Assembly: GCF_014844095.1 (NCBI RefSeq)
Contig: NZ_CP062163.1
Location: forward strand, 372,001-436,000
DNA length: 64,000 nt
Direction of reading: 5' to 3'
Source of the DNA: Brevibacillus sp. JNUCC-41
Lineage (GTDB): Bacteria; Bacillota; Bacilli; Bacillales; DSM-1321
Positions 16,990-26,375 of this stretch are shown here, piece after piece. The notes under the pieces were generated by a model. That model made no database searches, was not told the DNA's origin, and saw only the letters and a program-made list of their open reading frames with translations. The position numbers and the translations under genes are program-made. The stretch's first letter is position 1. Each line of letters opens with the position of its first letter.

Positions 16990-17034
16990 AAATCAAAATT
17001 ATTACGATTTAAGTCCGGATTCGGTCTAGTATAT
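16990..17034 (-). promoter_or_regulatory. Zur-like box and -10 region of ycgR-ycgQ
   Basis: The 21-mer at 16990-17010 matches the B. subtilis Zur consensus (AAATCGTAAT-N-ATTACGATTT) at all but two positions. It lies 16 bp before the ycgR start codon and just downstream of a minus-strand TATACT (17029-17034), placing it within the early transcribed region where a bound repressor would block transcription. Confidence 0.65.
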
Positions 17035-17092
17035 GCTTTTGATAGGATGAACAGAACATGAAAAAAAGAGAATGGAAGAACATTCCCCACCC

Positions 17093-17767
17093 TCATTTAT
17101 TTCTTCGATATAAATCCCTGCTCTTGTAACCTTCTCCTAAAATCGTTTTCATTTCCTTGCGCCGTTTCACTTGGGTAGCCTCTTGTTTTGCACTATACAC
17201 GTAACGGGCCCAATCCTTGCGATACCCCGGGGTAAGTGATTGATAAAACGCAAGCAAATCAGGAGAATCCTGCAAATCTTTCTCAATTTCTGAAACCATT
17301 TCGATATAATCATCTACTGATTGGCTTGCTTTAATAGATGGACGGTTCCTATTTTTCGAATCTTCTTTCAATCCGACTACCGTAAAGACATCATCCAACC
17401 CGACCATACGTGCAAACTTCAGGTCACTCGAGCCAACATAACCATCATCATCCGCACCAAGGCCTTGCATCAGATCATCACGATGAATATATGTAGCATA
17501 TTCTTTATTACCTTTCTTGGGGTAAGCCAAATAAATATAGCCGTTTATACTCAAATGATTTTTCTCGATCACCTTATCCACGATTCCTTTTAAAGAATCC
17601 ATATCCAATACAAAAGCAAATATAAGATCATAGGCAATTTCAGTAAGCTCTGTATCGTAATCCGGCAGCTCTGCTAAATAATCCGCCCCGGCTGGCAGAT
17701 TCAAGACTGCCACCCTTTCATATTTATGTAAATTCAGTTTTTCTACTATTGTTTTAGCCATTGGCAT
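17093..17767 (-). CDS. YdeI/OmpD-associated family protein
   Basis: 224-residue soluble protein. The C-terminal part (about 150-215: DLLAFYQSLTPGYRKDWARYVYSAKQEATQVKRR) is the YdeI/OmdA signature found in bacteriocin-protection-type proteins. The N-terminal part (1-130) is a separate alpha/beta region of the DUF3052-like kind. Biochemical function is not established. It has its own start after AGGATGGTGA and is flanked by spacers on both sides. Confidence 0.75.
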   Translation of the reverse strand: MPMAKTIVEKLNLHKYERVAVLNLPAGADYLAELPDYDTELTEIAYDLIFAFVLDMDSLKGIVDKVIEKNHLSINGYIYLAYPKKGNKEYATYIHRDDLMQGLGADDDGYVGSSDLKFARMVGLDDVFTVVGLKEDSKNRNRPSIKASQSVDDYIEMVSEIEKDLQDSPDLLAFYQSLTPGYRKDWARYVYSAKQEATQVKRRKEMKTILGEGYKSRDLYRRNK

Positions 17768-17856
17768 TCACCATCCTCGTTCATTTTGTCCATCCTCAGT
17801 TTATAAGCTCCCCATTGCGTTAGCAACTTTTCTTATGGTTTCCTTATTCAAGAAAA

Positions 17857-17890
17857 AAAGGACGGGAAATAATTCTCCCGCCCTTTTTAA
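17857..17890 (-). terminator. Terminator-like hairpin downstream of SDR gene
   Basis: Stem of the GGACGGGA / TCCCGCCC type with an AATAATTC loop, A-rich on one side and T-rich on the other, about 165 nt after the SDR stop. The stretch 17895-18053 also has a small CCCCAT/ATGGGG hairpin near 17985-18005 and no gene. Confidence 0.55.
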
Positions 17891-18053
17891 AATATTGGCT
17901 TGAACACCGAAGGCTAAAGCACCTAGTAACACACCAATCGATCAGCCTCCCATTGCATTACCCGCAAATGTAACATCATACAAGCCCCCATAGCTAATGG
18001 GGCAACATGCAACCTAAAGCTTCGTCTAAGTAACGGATTTTTAGCCAATAAAC

Positions 18054-18809
18054 TTAACGTAATTTAATGGAACCGCCATCCACCATGATTGTTTGACCAG
18101 TAATATAATCAGAATCCTCACTTGCCAGGAATACAGCTGTACGCCCGATGTCACTTTCAAGCTCACCAAGTCTTCTTAGAGGAATTTTGGCTAGCATGCT
18201 TTGATAATATTCTGGTTGTTCTTCTGCCCATTGAAGCATGCCAGGTGATTTGGCAATCGGGGAAATGATATTTACATTGATGCCGAATGGACCGAATTCA
18301 TTTGCTGCAACACGGGTAATTCCTCGGATTGCTTCTTTTGCTGCTGCATACGTACCTTGATTGACATCACCATTAATCCCTGCACCTGATGCAAAGTTAA
18401 TGATTTTGCCCTGTGTTTCCTTTAAGTAAGGCAATGCGGCTTGCATGAGGTAGAAGGTTGGATAGAATCCAGTATTAAAGGATAAATCCAATTCTTTTTG
18501 TGTTGTGTCAGCAATGGAGGCCATTCGTGAAGCGTGTGCATTATTTACCAAGATATCGATTTTCCCGAATTTATCAGCCACTTCTTTAACAATTGAAGCC
18601 AATTTGTCATGCTCTGCTAGATTAGCTTGGATGAATATGGATTCTGGTTGATATTCTTGTAATTCTTTTATGGTTTGGTTCCCAAGCTCTTCATTTAAAT
18701 CGATGATTGCCACTTTTGCTCCTTCTTTAACAAAAGCCATGGCCATACCTTTACCAATTCCGCCAGCTGCCCCAGTGATGATAGCGGTTTTCCCTTGAAG
18801 TCTACTCAT
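18054..18809 (-). CDS. SDR family oxidoreductase under TetR control
   Basis: 251-residue classical SDR: GAAGGIGKG loop at about 12-20, NNAH in place of the usual NNAG at about 89-92, and the catalytic YAAAK. The C-terminus ends DYITGQTIMVDGGSIKLR. AAGGGGATAGAAA precedes ATG. Its promoter is overlapped by two palindromes next to a divergent TetR gene, so it is probably the TetR target. The substrate is unknown; induction by a hydrophobic compound is a guess from regulator type. Confidence 0.85.
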   Translation of the reverse strand: MSRLQGKTAIITGAAGGIGKGMAMAFVKEGAKVAIIDLNEELGNQTIKELQEYQPESIFIQANLAEHDKLASIVKEVADKFGKIDILVNNAHASRMASIADTTQKELDLSFNTGFYPTFYLMQAALPYLKETQGKIINFASGAGINGDVNQGTYAAAKEAIRGITRVAANEFGPFGINVNIISPIAKSPGMLQWAEEQPEYYQSMLAKIPLRRLGELESDIGRTAVFLASEDSDYITGQTIMVDGGSIKLR

Positions 18810-18927
18810 TTTTCTATCCCCTTTTTAAAACATGTATTTTTAAAATGCAATGAACTGCCTGTATGCATATAGCATTCAATCATGCTTTTTACATCAGTAT
18901 TATGAATATGCACTTGAGCATGAACCC

Positions 18928-18981
18928 ATAATATATAACGTTGACTGATAAGTCAATCAAAAAGTTGACTGATGAGTCAAC
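18928..18981 (-). promoter_or_regulatory. SDR promoter with two tandem TetR-type operators
   Basis: Minus-strand promoter with -35 TTGACT (18951-18956) and -10 TATTAT (18928-18933), spacing 17. The -35 falls in the palindrome GTTGACTGATAAGTCAAT (18940-18957). A second, perfect palindrome GTTGACT-GATG-AGTCAAC is at 18964-18981, 24 bp away centre to centre. The rest of 18982-19190 shows no further signals. Confidence 0.7.
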
Positions 18982-19190
18982 CAAAAATGCATTCGCTAAA
19001 AAACGAGGAGAATCACCCTTTTCCATCGAAATAAGTTAGTGAATGTTAAAAAGCCCCATCACTCACTATTTTTTATCATAAACTTATATGGTAGAGTGTT
19101 TATGAACAGAAAAATTTCCTACCGGTCTTTTTTTTAAATAAGCCATATGCAACAATGATGAAATATTATTCAGCAAGTGAGGAATCAACG

Positions 19191-19787
19191 ATGGCTCCAA
19201 AAAATGATGAACAATTTAAGATAATCCGAGATCGACGCTATGAGGAAATCAGTAGTGCTGCACTGAAGATTTTCGCACGCAAGGGCTTTGCAGCAACAAA
19301 AATCAGCGATATTACTTCATCCGTGAATTTAAGTCATGGACTCTTTTACCATTACTTTAAATCAAAAGAGAATATTTATGTTTCCATTATCATGAACGTA
19401 CTGGATATGTTCATTGAAACAGTGAATGAAGCGGAAAATAGAAAGGGCACACCTTGGGATCAACTGGTTTGGTTCACTGAACTTACTTTTTCCGGTTCAC
19501 CAGAGGAAGCCTCGGACCGCCGTGTTCTTGTTAATGAAGCTCAACATTCTGACACGCTCTCTAATGAGATTAAACAAGAATTGAATCAAAAATATGCTAC
19601 AGCCATGAAAGGGATTGCCCGTATTATCAGTAAAGGACAGCAGGAAGGAATTTTTGTCGATGGTGACCCATTAGAACTTGCCATTTACTTTATTTCACTT
19701 AATCAAGGACTTTTATTATGGAATTCAAAAGATATCCACCCCATTAAGGTTTCCGTTAACCAAGTAATGCGTCAATTACAGGTATAA
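19191..19787 (+). CDS. TetR/AcrR family regulator
   Basis: 198-residue repressor. The N-terminal HTH (about 15-60: EISSAALKIFARKGFAATKISDITSSVNLSHGLFYHYFKSKENIY) is typical TetR; the C-terminal helical domain would bind the inducer. I start at 19191, preceded by GAGG at 9 nt; an in-frame ATG at 19155 has no ribosome site. It is divergent from the SDR gene, with the palindromes at 18940-18981 between them as probable operators. Confidence 0.87.
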   Translation: MAPKNDEQFKIIRDRRYEEISSAALKIFARKGFAATKISDITSSVNLSHGLFYHYFKSKENIYVSIIMNVLDMFIETVNEAENRKGTPWDQLVWFTELTFSGSPEEASDRRVLVNEAQHSDTLSNEIKQELNQKYATAMKGIARIISKGQQEGIFVDGDPLELAIYFISLNQGLLLWNSKDIHPIKVSVNQVMRQLQV

Positions 19788-20145
19788 ACTTAAGTAATGT
19801 GCATAGGCATTAGGGTATCAACACTCCCGAAAAAAAGAATCTTCTGGAAATGCAGACCTGACTTCAGATCTGTATTTCTTCCTCCAAACATTATCATTGA
19901 AAACATTTCTTTTCGATGTACATGCGAGATATTTTTAGCCTCTTTCTCAAATAGAAACCTTGCTTAAAAGAATAGTGTCACACTCCTGCAAACATGAAGC
20001 ACTAACATCCATGAATCCAACTTTAAATCAGGTGTTTTTCCCGTAGTTTTTATGCATTCTTTATGCAGTCAGATATCCCTTTGGTTTTCCTATATCAAAA
20101 ATTCAGTGATGCTTTCATATGGGGTGTCACAAAAGGGGAGTTCTC
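19788..20145. other. Spacer with a weak terminator-like hairpin
   Basis: A 10-bp stem GAAATGCAGA (19847-19856) / TCTGTATTTC (19869-19878), one G-U pair, is the probable end of the TetR transcript. The remaining sequence shows no gene or recognisable site. Confidence 0.4.
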
Positions 20146-20649
20146 ATGAATTATATCGAGTATGATTTGCTATTCGAATCAAGAAAACAGTTAATAGAGG
20201 AAATTACGGAGCTGGATGAAAAAATGCTCCACCATAAGCCAGCACCTGAAGTATGGGGCATCGCCCAAATTTGCCATCATTTATATCTTACGGAACAGGT
20301 TTTTACAGAAGCTATAGCAAATGGCATTCGGGAAAGGGATTTTAATAATATCATTCAAAAAAACATTTACCTTGTTACTAATAGAAAAAAGAAATTCGTA
20401 TCCCCTGACATCGTTTCACCCTCTTCAACCCCATTTCAATTATCGAGCCTTATGGATTTGCTGGGAGAATCAAGGGATCGATTATTACAGGTTCTTTATG
20501 ATATGGATTCAGATATCTTGTTAAATAGAAAGAAAGCCAAGCATCCCCTGTTTGGGGACCTCTCATTGGATCAATGGATTGAATTATTATCCTTACATGA
20601 ACAAAGGCATATCAAACAGATACAAGAAATAAAGTCCGCGCTTATATAA
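20146..20649 (+). CDS. DinB family protein
   Basis: 167-residue four-helix-bundle protein of the DinB/YfiT superfamily. The metal-binding histidines are visible in ICHHLYLTEQ (about 50-58) and LLSLHEQRHIKQI near the C-terminus. Members include thiol-dependent S-transferases with bacillithiol, but specific activity is unknown. Start at 20146 follows AAAAGGGGAGTTCTC. It converges with the phosphonate operon. Confidence 0.82.
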   Translation: MNYIEYDLLFESRKQLIEEITELDEKMLHHKPAPEVWGIAQICHHLYLTEQVFTEAIANGIRERDFNNIIQKNIYLVTNRKKKFVSPDIVSPSSTPFQLSSLMDLLGESRDRLLQVLYDMDSDILLNRKKAKHPLFGDLSLDQWIELLSLHEQRHIKQIQEIKSALI

Positions 20650-20690
20650 GCATTTCATGGCAATGACAACATTTAAATCGACTTCCAAAC

Positions 20691-20720
20691 AAAGGGACCA
20701 CTTCATTTTGTGGTCTTCTT
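20691..20720. terminator. Hairpin between DinB and the phosphonate operon
   Basis: Stem GACCAC (20696-20701) / GTGGTC (20710-20715), flanked by AAAGG and TTCTTTC. It could serve both convergent transcripts. Confidence 0.5.
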
Positions 20721-20804
20721 TCATGCATTCTATGAAACGAACTCTACTTTCGGGGGCTGCACCAATTGATAGATGGGCAGAACCCCTATTTCCCAATTCT
20801 AGCA

Positions 20805-21677
20805 TCAAGATGATACTTTAAGTTTCCTTTTGATTTGTGTTGCGAAGATTTCAAGACAGATTGCAATCATCAGGATAAAATAAGTGATTGCTCCAATTTC
20901 ACTCAAGTCAAAGTAAAATCCACTTGCCATGAACATATCGAAGCCTATTCCTCCTGCGCCTGCCGCTGCGCCCATTGCGACCGCCACTGCAAAATTGATT
21001 TCAAAGCGCATGAAAGTCCAAGAAATGATATAAGTGATCGAGGATGGAATGATGACTTGGAACACGATTTGCCACCAATTCGCACCGCTTGCTTGCAGGG
21101 CTTCTATAGCACCTTTATCAATTTCCTCAAAGGATTCCGAGTAGGCCTTTACAAGGTAACTTATGGAGTGAAACGTCATCCCTATAACTGCCGCTACACT
21201 GCCCAACCCTGCAGCGACTGCGAAAATGAGGACCCATAACACGGTAGGCACGGCTCTAATCAGGGCAACCGATCCCTTTATGACAATTGATAATGACTTG
21301 GACGAGATATTTCCAGCCGCTAATAGTCCCAACATCAGGGCAATGATTGCACCAAATATTGTCGTTAAGAAAGCTAAACCTAATGTAACCGACACCTGAT
21401 AAAGCGCTTGGGTGAAGGTAAAGTGCTTCAAATGCGGCTCAAAAAACATGGTCTTCAAATTATCGACGGTCAATAATAGCGCGTCCCACAGTTTTACATC
21501 CTTATAATCAAAACTGGCAAAGGCGTATATGGTCAAAACTGCTAGTACCAGCACACTCAACCTAATGGCGATCGAGGATTTCGCGAAGGGCTTTTTGGAT
21601 AGTCGTTCAAGTAGCATTCTATCTATATCCTGGCCAGTAGGAGAAGGAATTGGTTTGATCGGACCCTCTGCCTGCAT
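20805..21677 (-). CDS. phnE: Phosphonate ABC transporter permease (second PhnE)
   Basis: 290-residue inner-membrane permease with about six transmembrane segments and the binding-protein-dependent transport motif EALQASGANWWQIVFQVIIPS (about 185-205) that contacts the ATPase. Its start overlaps the stop of the preceding permease by one base (TAATG). With the neighbouring permease it forms the membrane channel of a PhnCDE-type phosphonate importer. Last gene of the phn operon. Confidence 0.92.
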   Translation of the reverse strand: MQAEGPIKPIPSPTGQDIDRMLLERLSKKPFAKSSIAIRLSVLVLAVLTIYAFASFDYKDVKLWDALLLTVDNLKTMFFEPHLKHFTFTQALYQVSVTLGLAFLTTIFGAIIALMLGLLAAGNISSKSLSIVIKGSVALIRAVPTVLWVLIFAVAAGLGSVAAVIGMTFHSISYLVKAYSESFEEIDKGAIEALQASGANWWQIVFQVIIPSSITYIISWTFMRFEINFAVAVAMGAAAGAGGIGFDMFMASGFYFDLSEIGAITYFILMIAICLEIFATQIKRKLKVSS

Positions 21678-22462
21678 TATAAAATCACCCTCCTCACATA
21701 ATTTGAGATCAATTCAATACATAATATTGAAATGATGATCGTTATGACGACAAGACTGGCAATGTCATAACTCAAGTTTTTATAATAAAGATTAAACGTA
21801 AAACCAATACCCGATCCTGTAAGCAGTCCGACCAATGTTGCATTCCTGATATTCGTTTCAATCATAAAAAGTACCCAGCTGATCATTTGCGGAATTGCTG
21901 AAGGGATAACAGACTGCGAAATGACGGTTAGATAACTTGCGCCGGTAGTCTGCAAAGCTTCTACGGAACTGCAGCTCACTTCATCGATCGTTTCAATGAA
22001 AGCTCGTGTTAAAAAACCGAAAGATCCAAAAAACAAGGCAAAATAACCGGTCAAGGAACTTTGTCCGAATGAAAATAACAGAACTAACGCCCATATTGAA
22101 ACATCAATATTTCTAAATAAAACGGCTACCCCGCGGCTAAACCCTCCGAAAAAAGCATTCACCCTTGTCGTATTGGAACCCAATATCGCAAATACAAAGG
22201 CCAATATTCCCGCGAGTGTGGTTGCAGCAACGGATATTAACAGCGTTTCTTTCAGCTTTATCAAAATGTCCGGGAGTTTGGTAAGGGAATCCTTTGTTGG
22301 ATAAAAATTCGATAACGACCATTGTATGGCCTTAGGAACCGAAGTAACCCCTTTTGCGATGCTGAATTCTGTAATGATAATGGAAACAGCCGTCGCAGTC
22401 CCTATAAGCAAAAACAATGCAAGTGAATTTCTTCTCTTCTTTGCAAAAACATCAGCCGACAT
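21677..22462 (-). CDS. phnE: Phosphonate ABC transporter permease (first PhnE)
   Basis: 261-residue permease, about six transmembrane segments, coupling motif EALQTTGASYLTVISQSVIPSA (about 158-179). Start at 22462 uses GGAGGTTCCC-type context and overlaps the phnC stop by 11 bp. Two different PhnE permeases in tandem suggest a heterodimeric channel, as in many Firmicutes phosphonate importers. Confidence 0.92.
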   Translation of the reverse strand: MSADVFAKKRRNSLALFLLIGTATAVSIIITEFSIAKGVTSVPKAIQWSLSNFYPTKDSLTKLPDILIKLKETLLISVAATTLAGILAFVFAILGSNTTRVNAFFGGFSRGVAVLFRNIDVSIWALVLLFSFGQSSLTGYFALFFGSFGFLTRAFIETIDEVSCSSVEALQTTGASYLTVISQSVIPSAIPQMISWVLFMIETNIRNATLVGLLTGSGIGFTFNLYYKNLSYDIASLVVITIIISILCIELISNYVRRVIL

Positions 22463-23240
22463 GGGAACCTCCCAAATCAAAAATCAATTTTCCTTCATCT
22501 GATCCATAAATCTGATGGATATCATTTGAGGAAATATTTTGAGTTGTGCCATTGAAAACAATCTTTCCGCCATTCACACCGATGATTCGATCCGAATATT
22601 TCAGGGCAACATCGACTTGATGCAGGTTGACTACGACTGTGATTCCCATGGAATTGCAGATATTCCTTAAATGATCCATGATCACTTTGGAAGAATTCGG
22701 GTCAAGGGAGGCAATCGGTTCATCGCATAATAGCAATTTAGGATTTTGGATAAGCGCCCGCGCAATGCCAACCCGTTGTTTCTGGCCTCCGCTCAACTGG
22801 TCGGATCTTTTATAGATCAGATCTTCCAGACCGAGAATTTGGAGAACTTTAGCAGCCTGAAGTTTCTCCTCTTCACTATAAAGGCCAAGGATCCCAGCCA
22901 GTGTGGATTTATAGCCTAATCGTCCATGCAGGGTATTTTCAATCACACTTAGTCTATTTACAAGATTGTAATGTTGAAAAACCATCCCTATTTTCCTGCG
23001 TACTTTCTTTAACTCCCTTTTATTCACCTTGTATACATGATCATTATCAAAAATGATTTCTCCGCTAGAAGCATCGATCATCCTATTGATGCACCGAAGG
23101 AGAGTTGATTTCCCTGCTCCAGATGGCCCTATGATGGAAACGAACTCTCCTTCTTTCACAGTGAAGTCAATATTGGATAACGCCTTTGTACCATTTCCAA
23201 AATGTTTTGAGACATTTTTCACTTCCAATAATGTTTTCAT
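22452..23240 (-). CDS. phnC: Phosphonate ABC transporter ATP-binding protein
   Basis: 262-residue ABC ATPase. Walker A GPSGAGKST (about 38-46), Q-loop VFQHYNLV, signature LSGGQKQR and Walker B LLLCDEPIASLD are all intact. It energises uptake through the two PhnE permeases with PhnD as receptor. Overlaps the next gene by 11 bp and follows phnD by 27 bp. Confidence 0.94.
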   Translation of the reverse strand: MKTLLEVKNVSKHFGNGTKALSNIDFTVKEGEFVSIIGPSGAGKSTLLRCINRMIDASSGEIIFDNDHVYKVNKRELKKVRRKIGMVFQHYNLVNRLSVIENTLHGRLGYKSTLAGILGLYSEEEKLQAAKVLQILGLEDLIYKRSDQLSGGQKQRVGIARALIQNPKLLLCDEPIASLDPNSSKVIMDHLRNICNSMGITVVVNLHQVDVALKYSDRIIGVNGGKIVFNGTTQNISSNDIHQIYGSDEGKLIFDLGGSHVG

Positions 23241-23267
23241 GTATGAACCTCCTGCATTTTACTGCCT

Positions 23268-24302
23268 TTATTTCGATAATTCCCGAATTGGATTGAACCA
23301 GTCATCCTCGACTTCTACCATTTTTTCTTTTTCGCTCACCCGTTTAAATAGACCTGATGACTTAGAATCTTCCGGTACAAAAACTTTCTCGTTATTTGCC
23401 ATTTCATCGGACATCAATGTTTCAAGAATTTTTTTACGTGTTTCATCACTGACTAATTCGGTGTTGACAACAAAAGGTGCATTCAGAACCGGAGTCACTG
23501 AAATGAGTGAGAAAGTTTTATCTACAACTGTGTTAAAGGGTTCAGCTGCATTCTTCTTAACCTTATACACGGCACCTGCTTTATTCTCTTCCCCATCAGC
23601 CAGCTCTACATAATTATCGACACATGTGTCACAAAAAGCCGCCACTTCCGCTTTCCCGGTCAAAAGATTAACAGCCGATCCTTGGTGTGAACCGCCATAA
23701 AGAACTTCACTGAAGAATTTATCTTTCCCGCCTTCCAATAAATCCTCGGCCTTTAATTCCTTAAACTTATCTTGCTGAGAAAAATAATCAACGATTCCTG
23801 TGGAAGGAACTTTGAAACCGGATGTAGAGCTATTTGATACGAAAGAAAACTTTTTCCCTTGGATACCATCAATTTTGTATTCGCCGTTGATTTTATAGTC
23901 ATCTGTATTTTGAACGGCCAGCCAGCTATTATAGACTGCATCATCCAACGTACCTGATTCACCGCTTGGAACAACTAGAGGCTGAACACTATCGTTTTTG
24001 TTGTTTGCTTCAATATATCCTTGCGCTCCCAGGAATGCTAAATCTGCGTTTCCATTAGCAATTGCCTCGATTGCAATGTTATAATCCGTAGTGGTCTTAT
24101 GCTCGACTTTCATTCCTGTCGCATCCTCCAAGATCTTCCCGATTTCATCGCGGGCTTCCCCTAAATCTTCCCCGGATTCATTTGGCAGCCATGCCACGGT
24201 TAATGTATCATCTTCATTTGCACCTGTTGAACTGGTAGAAGAACAGCCTGTGAACACCAGTAAAATAACTAACATCAATATGGACACCATCGATTTTTTC
24301 AC
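23268..24302 (-). CDS. phnD: Phosphonate ABC transporter substrate-binding lipoprotein
   Basis: 344-residue lipoprotein: signal peptide with lipobox VFTGC, acylated Cys20, then a Ser/Thr linker and the PhnD-type periplasmic-binding fold (TVAWLPNESGEDLGEARDEIGKILEDATG near 35-63; SSTSGFKVPSTGIVDYF near 159-175). It would capture phosphonates at the membrane surface. A 127-bp gap separates it from phnL, and a separate promoter could lie there. Confidence 0.92.
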   Translation of the reverse strand: MKKSMVSILMLVILLVFTGCSSTSSTGANEDDTLTVAWLPNESGEDLGEARDEIGKILEDATGMKVEHKTTTDYNIAIEAIANGNADLAFLGAQGYIEANNKNDSVQPLVVPSGESGTLDDAVYNSWLAVQNTDDYKINGEYKIDGIQGKKFSFVSNSSTSGFKVPSTGIVDYFSQQDKFKELKAEDLLEGGKDKFFSEVLYGGSHQGSAVNLLTGKAEVAAFCDTCVDNYVELADGEENKAGAVYKVKKNAAEPFNTVVDKTFSLISVTPVLNAPFVVNTELVSDETRKKILETLMSDEMANNEKVFVPEDSKSSGLFKRVSEKEKMVEVEDDWFNPIRELSK

Positions 24303-24429
24303 GTTAAATCTTCCCTCCCATTTAAAAGATCTTTTCTTATTTCAACACTTCCCATATAACAATACCGGTACAATGCTAACCTGCCGTTAAGGGGGCTGAA
24401 TATTCAGTAAAATTTATGTGAATTCGTCG
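24303..24429 (-). promoter_or_regulatory. Gap between phnL and phnD
   Basis: The longest gap inside the cluster. It contains the palindromes CTGAATATTCAG and TACCGGTA and a TTATATGG that could be a -10. This may be a second promoter for the transporter genes; evidence is weak. Confidence 0.25.
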
Positions 24430-25143
24430 TTAAATTTTTTGAATGGCTTGAGTGAAACATCCATTGTGTATGCTATATTCTTTATTCACTAACCGATTCA
24501 TGAACTCCAAGTCATGAAAAATGCCCAGCATTGTCGTTCCTTCGTTCATTAGCTGTTCCAGCAGGGTTTTCACCTTCACTTTAGAATCGTGATCCAAACT
24601 TGCAGTCGGTTCATCCAGCAGGAGGAGCCGCGGCCTTTTCACCATTGCCCTTGCTATATTTAACCTTAGCTTCTCCCCTCCTGAAAAAGTAGCAGGGTAA
24701 TTGTCCCATAGCTCTTTTCCTATTTCAAAGTGGTCGAGAATTTTTTCCGTTTCGATATTGGCCATTTCCCTGGTTTGTCCCATTTCAAGGATGGCACCGG
24801 TAACGAGCTGCCTTGCTGTAGTTCTTGGCATGACATTTAAAAATTGGGATACATAGCCTATCTCATGCTTACGCAGGTATATCATTTCCCTTTCAGTAGC
24901 TTTTGCCAGATTAATCGCACCATAGTGGGAAGATTCATACCGGATGACTCCTTTTTGAACTCGATAGGTACCATAAATCGATTTTAGGATCGTAGATTTT
25001 CCGCTGCCACTCTTGCCTGTAATGCCAATGAATTCGCCTTTTTTCACTGTGATCGTAATGTTGCTGACCGCATGGATATTCTTGCGTTGATTATGTAAAA
25101 TAAAAGACTTGGATAAATCACTGATCTCCAATATGTTCTCCAT
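24430..25143 (-). CDS. phnL: C-P lyase ATP-binding subunit PhnL
   Basis: 237-residue ABC-type ATPase of the C-P lyase system. Walker A GKSGSGKST (about 43-51), signature FSGGEKLRLNIARA and Walker B LLLLDEPTASLDHD are intact. In E. coli PhnL joins PhnG, H, I and M in forming the triphosphate ribosyl phosphonate intermediate and can associate with the lyase core. It follows phnM by 22 bp. Confidence 0.93.
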   Translation of the reverse strand: MENILEISDLSKSFILHNQRKNIHAVSNITITVKKGEFIGITGKSGSGKSTILKSIYGTYRVQKGVIRYESSHYGAINLAKATEREMIYLRKHEIGYVSQFLNVMPRTTARQLVTGAILEMGQTREMANIETEKILDHFEIGKELWDNYPATFSGGEKLRLNIARAMVKRPRLLLLDEPTASLDHDSKVKVKTLLEQLMNEGTTMLGIFHDLEFMNRLVNKEYSIHNGCFTQAIQKI

Positions 25144-25165
25144 TTTGCCACCCGCTTTCTAAAAT

Positions 25166-26359
25166 TCAAATCCTGTAATTCGTTTTTTGAATCATTTTTC
25201 CGTCTACAATCACAGTTGTTATTACAGGGAAATCACCCGAAATTTTTTCAATGATAAGTATGTCAGCCTTTTTCCCTTCGTAAATCGATCCAATTTCGTC
25301 CTCCATCTTGACTGCCCTAGCGGGATTAATCGTAACTAGCTTAAACATATCGACAAGATCCATCCCATGGTTTTCGACCAATTCAAACATTGAATGCAGC
25401 AGGGACGCAGGGTAATAATCACTGCATAATATGTCTATGCTTCCATCTTGAATGGCTTCAGAGGCACTTAAGTTCCCGCTGTGAGAACCTCCCAAAAGCA
25501 CATTCGGTGCACCGGCTATGGTATACATCCCCATATCATGGGCCTTACGGGCAATTTCAAGTGTGATTGGAAATTCACTTATACTCGTTCCAAAGCTGTG
25601 AACCAATTCAAGCTTCTCTATTGAATCATCATCATGTGAGGCAACGGCTATATTATTTTCCCTTGCTAGAAGTGCAATTTCCTTCATTCTTTCAATCGTC
25701 AGCTTTTCTTTCACTTGATGAGTCCGGATCATCACATCAATGGCTTCATCACTATAATTGTTATATCCCCTTAAAGTGTTTCGATATATCTCTAGATGCC
25801 GATACTGCCCTTGTCCTGGAGTGTGGTCCATGAATGAGACCAGATGCACTTTCTTTTCGGAAACATATTCTTTTAAACTATCAATATCCTCCAAATTATC
25901 GATTTCATACCGGGCATGAAACCGATGACGGACCAGGTGCTTCATCGTATGTGTTTGATCAATTAAGTCGATGAGCTTCCTTACATTCTCAGGCTCCCGA
26001 ATTGGCTTATATGCGTATTCAGTGGATTTATAGAGCGACAGGGAATGAAACATGGTCGTGATCCCGTGCGTGATCAGTTCCTTTTCCGTTTCTCTTAAGC
26101 TCAAATGAAAATTCATTAAAGAAGTCGGCCGCGGCGCAGTCATATGTTCAATATAATCCGAATGGAGATCAATGAAACCGGGTGAAACATATCCACCCAA
26201 AGCGTCCAGCACTTCCATCCCAGGACTCGTTTCTATTTCTCCCACAGGTGCAATCCGGCAAATTCTATCATCCTTAATTAAGAGATCATGGTCCATCAGG
26301 ATCGAGTCTTCCGTTATTATTTTCCCATTTTTAATCAGCAACAATGTCTCTTCCCCCAT
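25166..26359 (-). CDS. phnM: Alpha-D-ribose 1-methylphosphonate 5-triphosphate diphosphatase PhnM
   Basis: 397-residue amidohydrolase that removes pyrophosphate from the ribosyl phosphonate triphosphate. Features are the metal-binding PGFIDLHSDYIEH (about 57-69), HDDDSIEKLEL and CSDYYPASLL near the C-terminal third, with VTINPARAVKM at the end of the barrel. The ATG at 26359 has a weak ribosome site; a TTG at 26344 after GGGGGAAGAGACA is an alternative. Confidence 0.93.
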   Translation of the reverse strand: MGEETLLLIKNGKIITEDSILMDHDLLIKDDRICRIAPVGEIETSPGMEVLDALGGYVSPGFIDLHSDYIEHMTAPRPTSLMNFHLSLRETEKELITHGITTMFHSLSLYKSTEYAYKPIREPENVRKLIDLIDQTHTMKHLVRHRFHARYEIDNLEDIDSLKEYVSEKKVHLVSFMDHTPGQGQYRHLEIYRNTLRGYNNYSDEAIDVMIRTHQVKEKLTIERMKEIALLARENNIAVASHDDDSIEKLELVHSFGTSISEFPITLEIARKAHDMGMYTIAGAPNVLLGGSHSGNLSASEAIQDGSIDILCSDYYPASLLHSMFELVENHGMDLVDMFKLVTINPARAVKMEDEIGSIYEGKKADILIIEKISGDFPVITTVIVDGKMIQKTNYRI

Positions 26360-26375
26360 TTTCCTATAGATTCTT

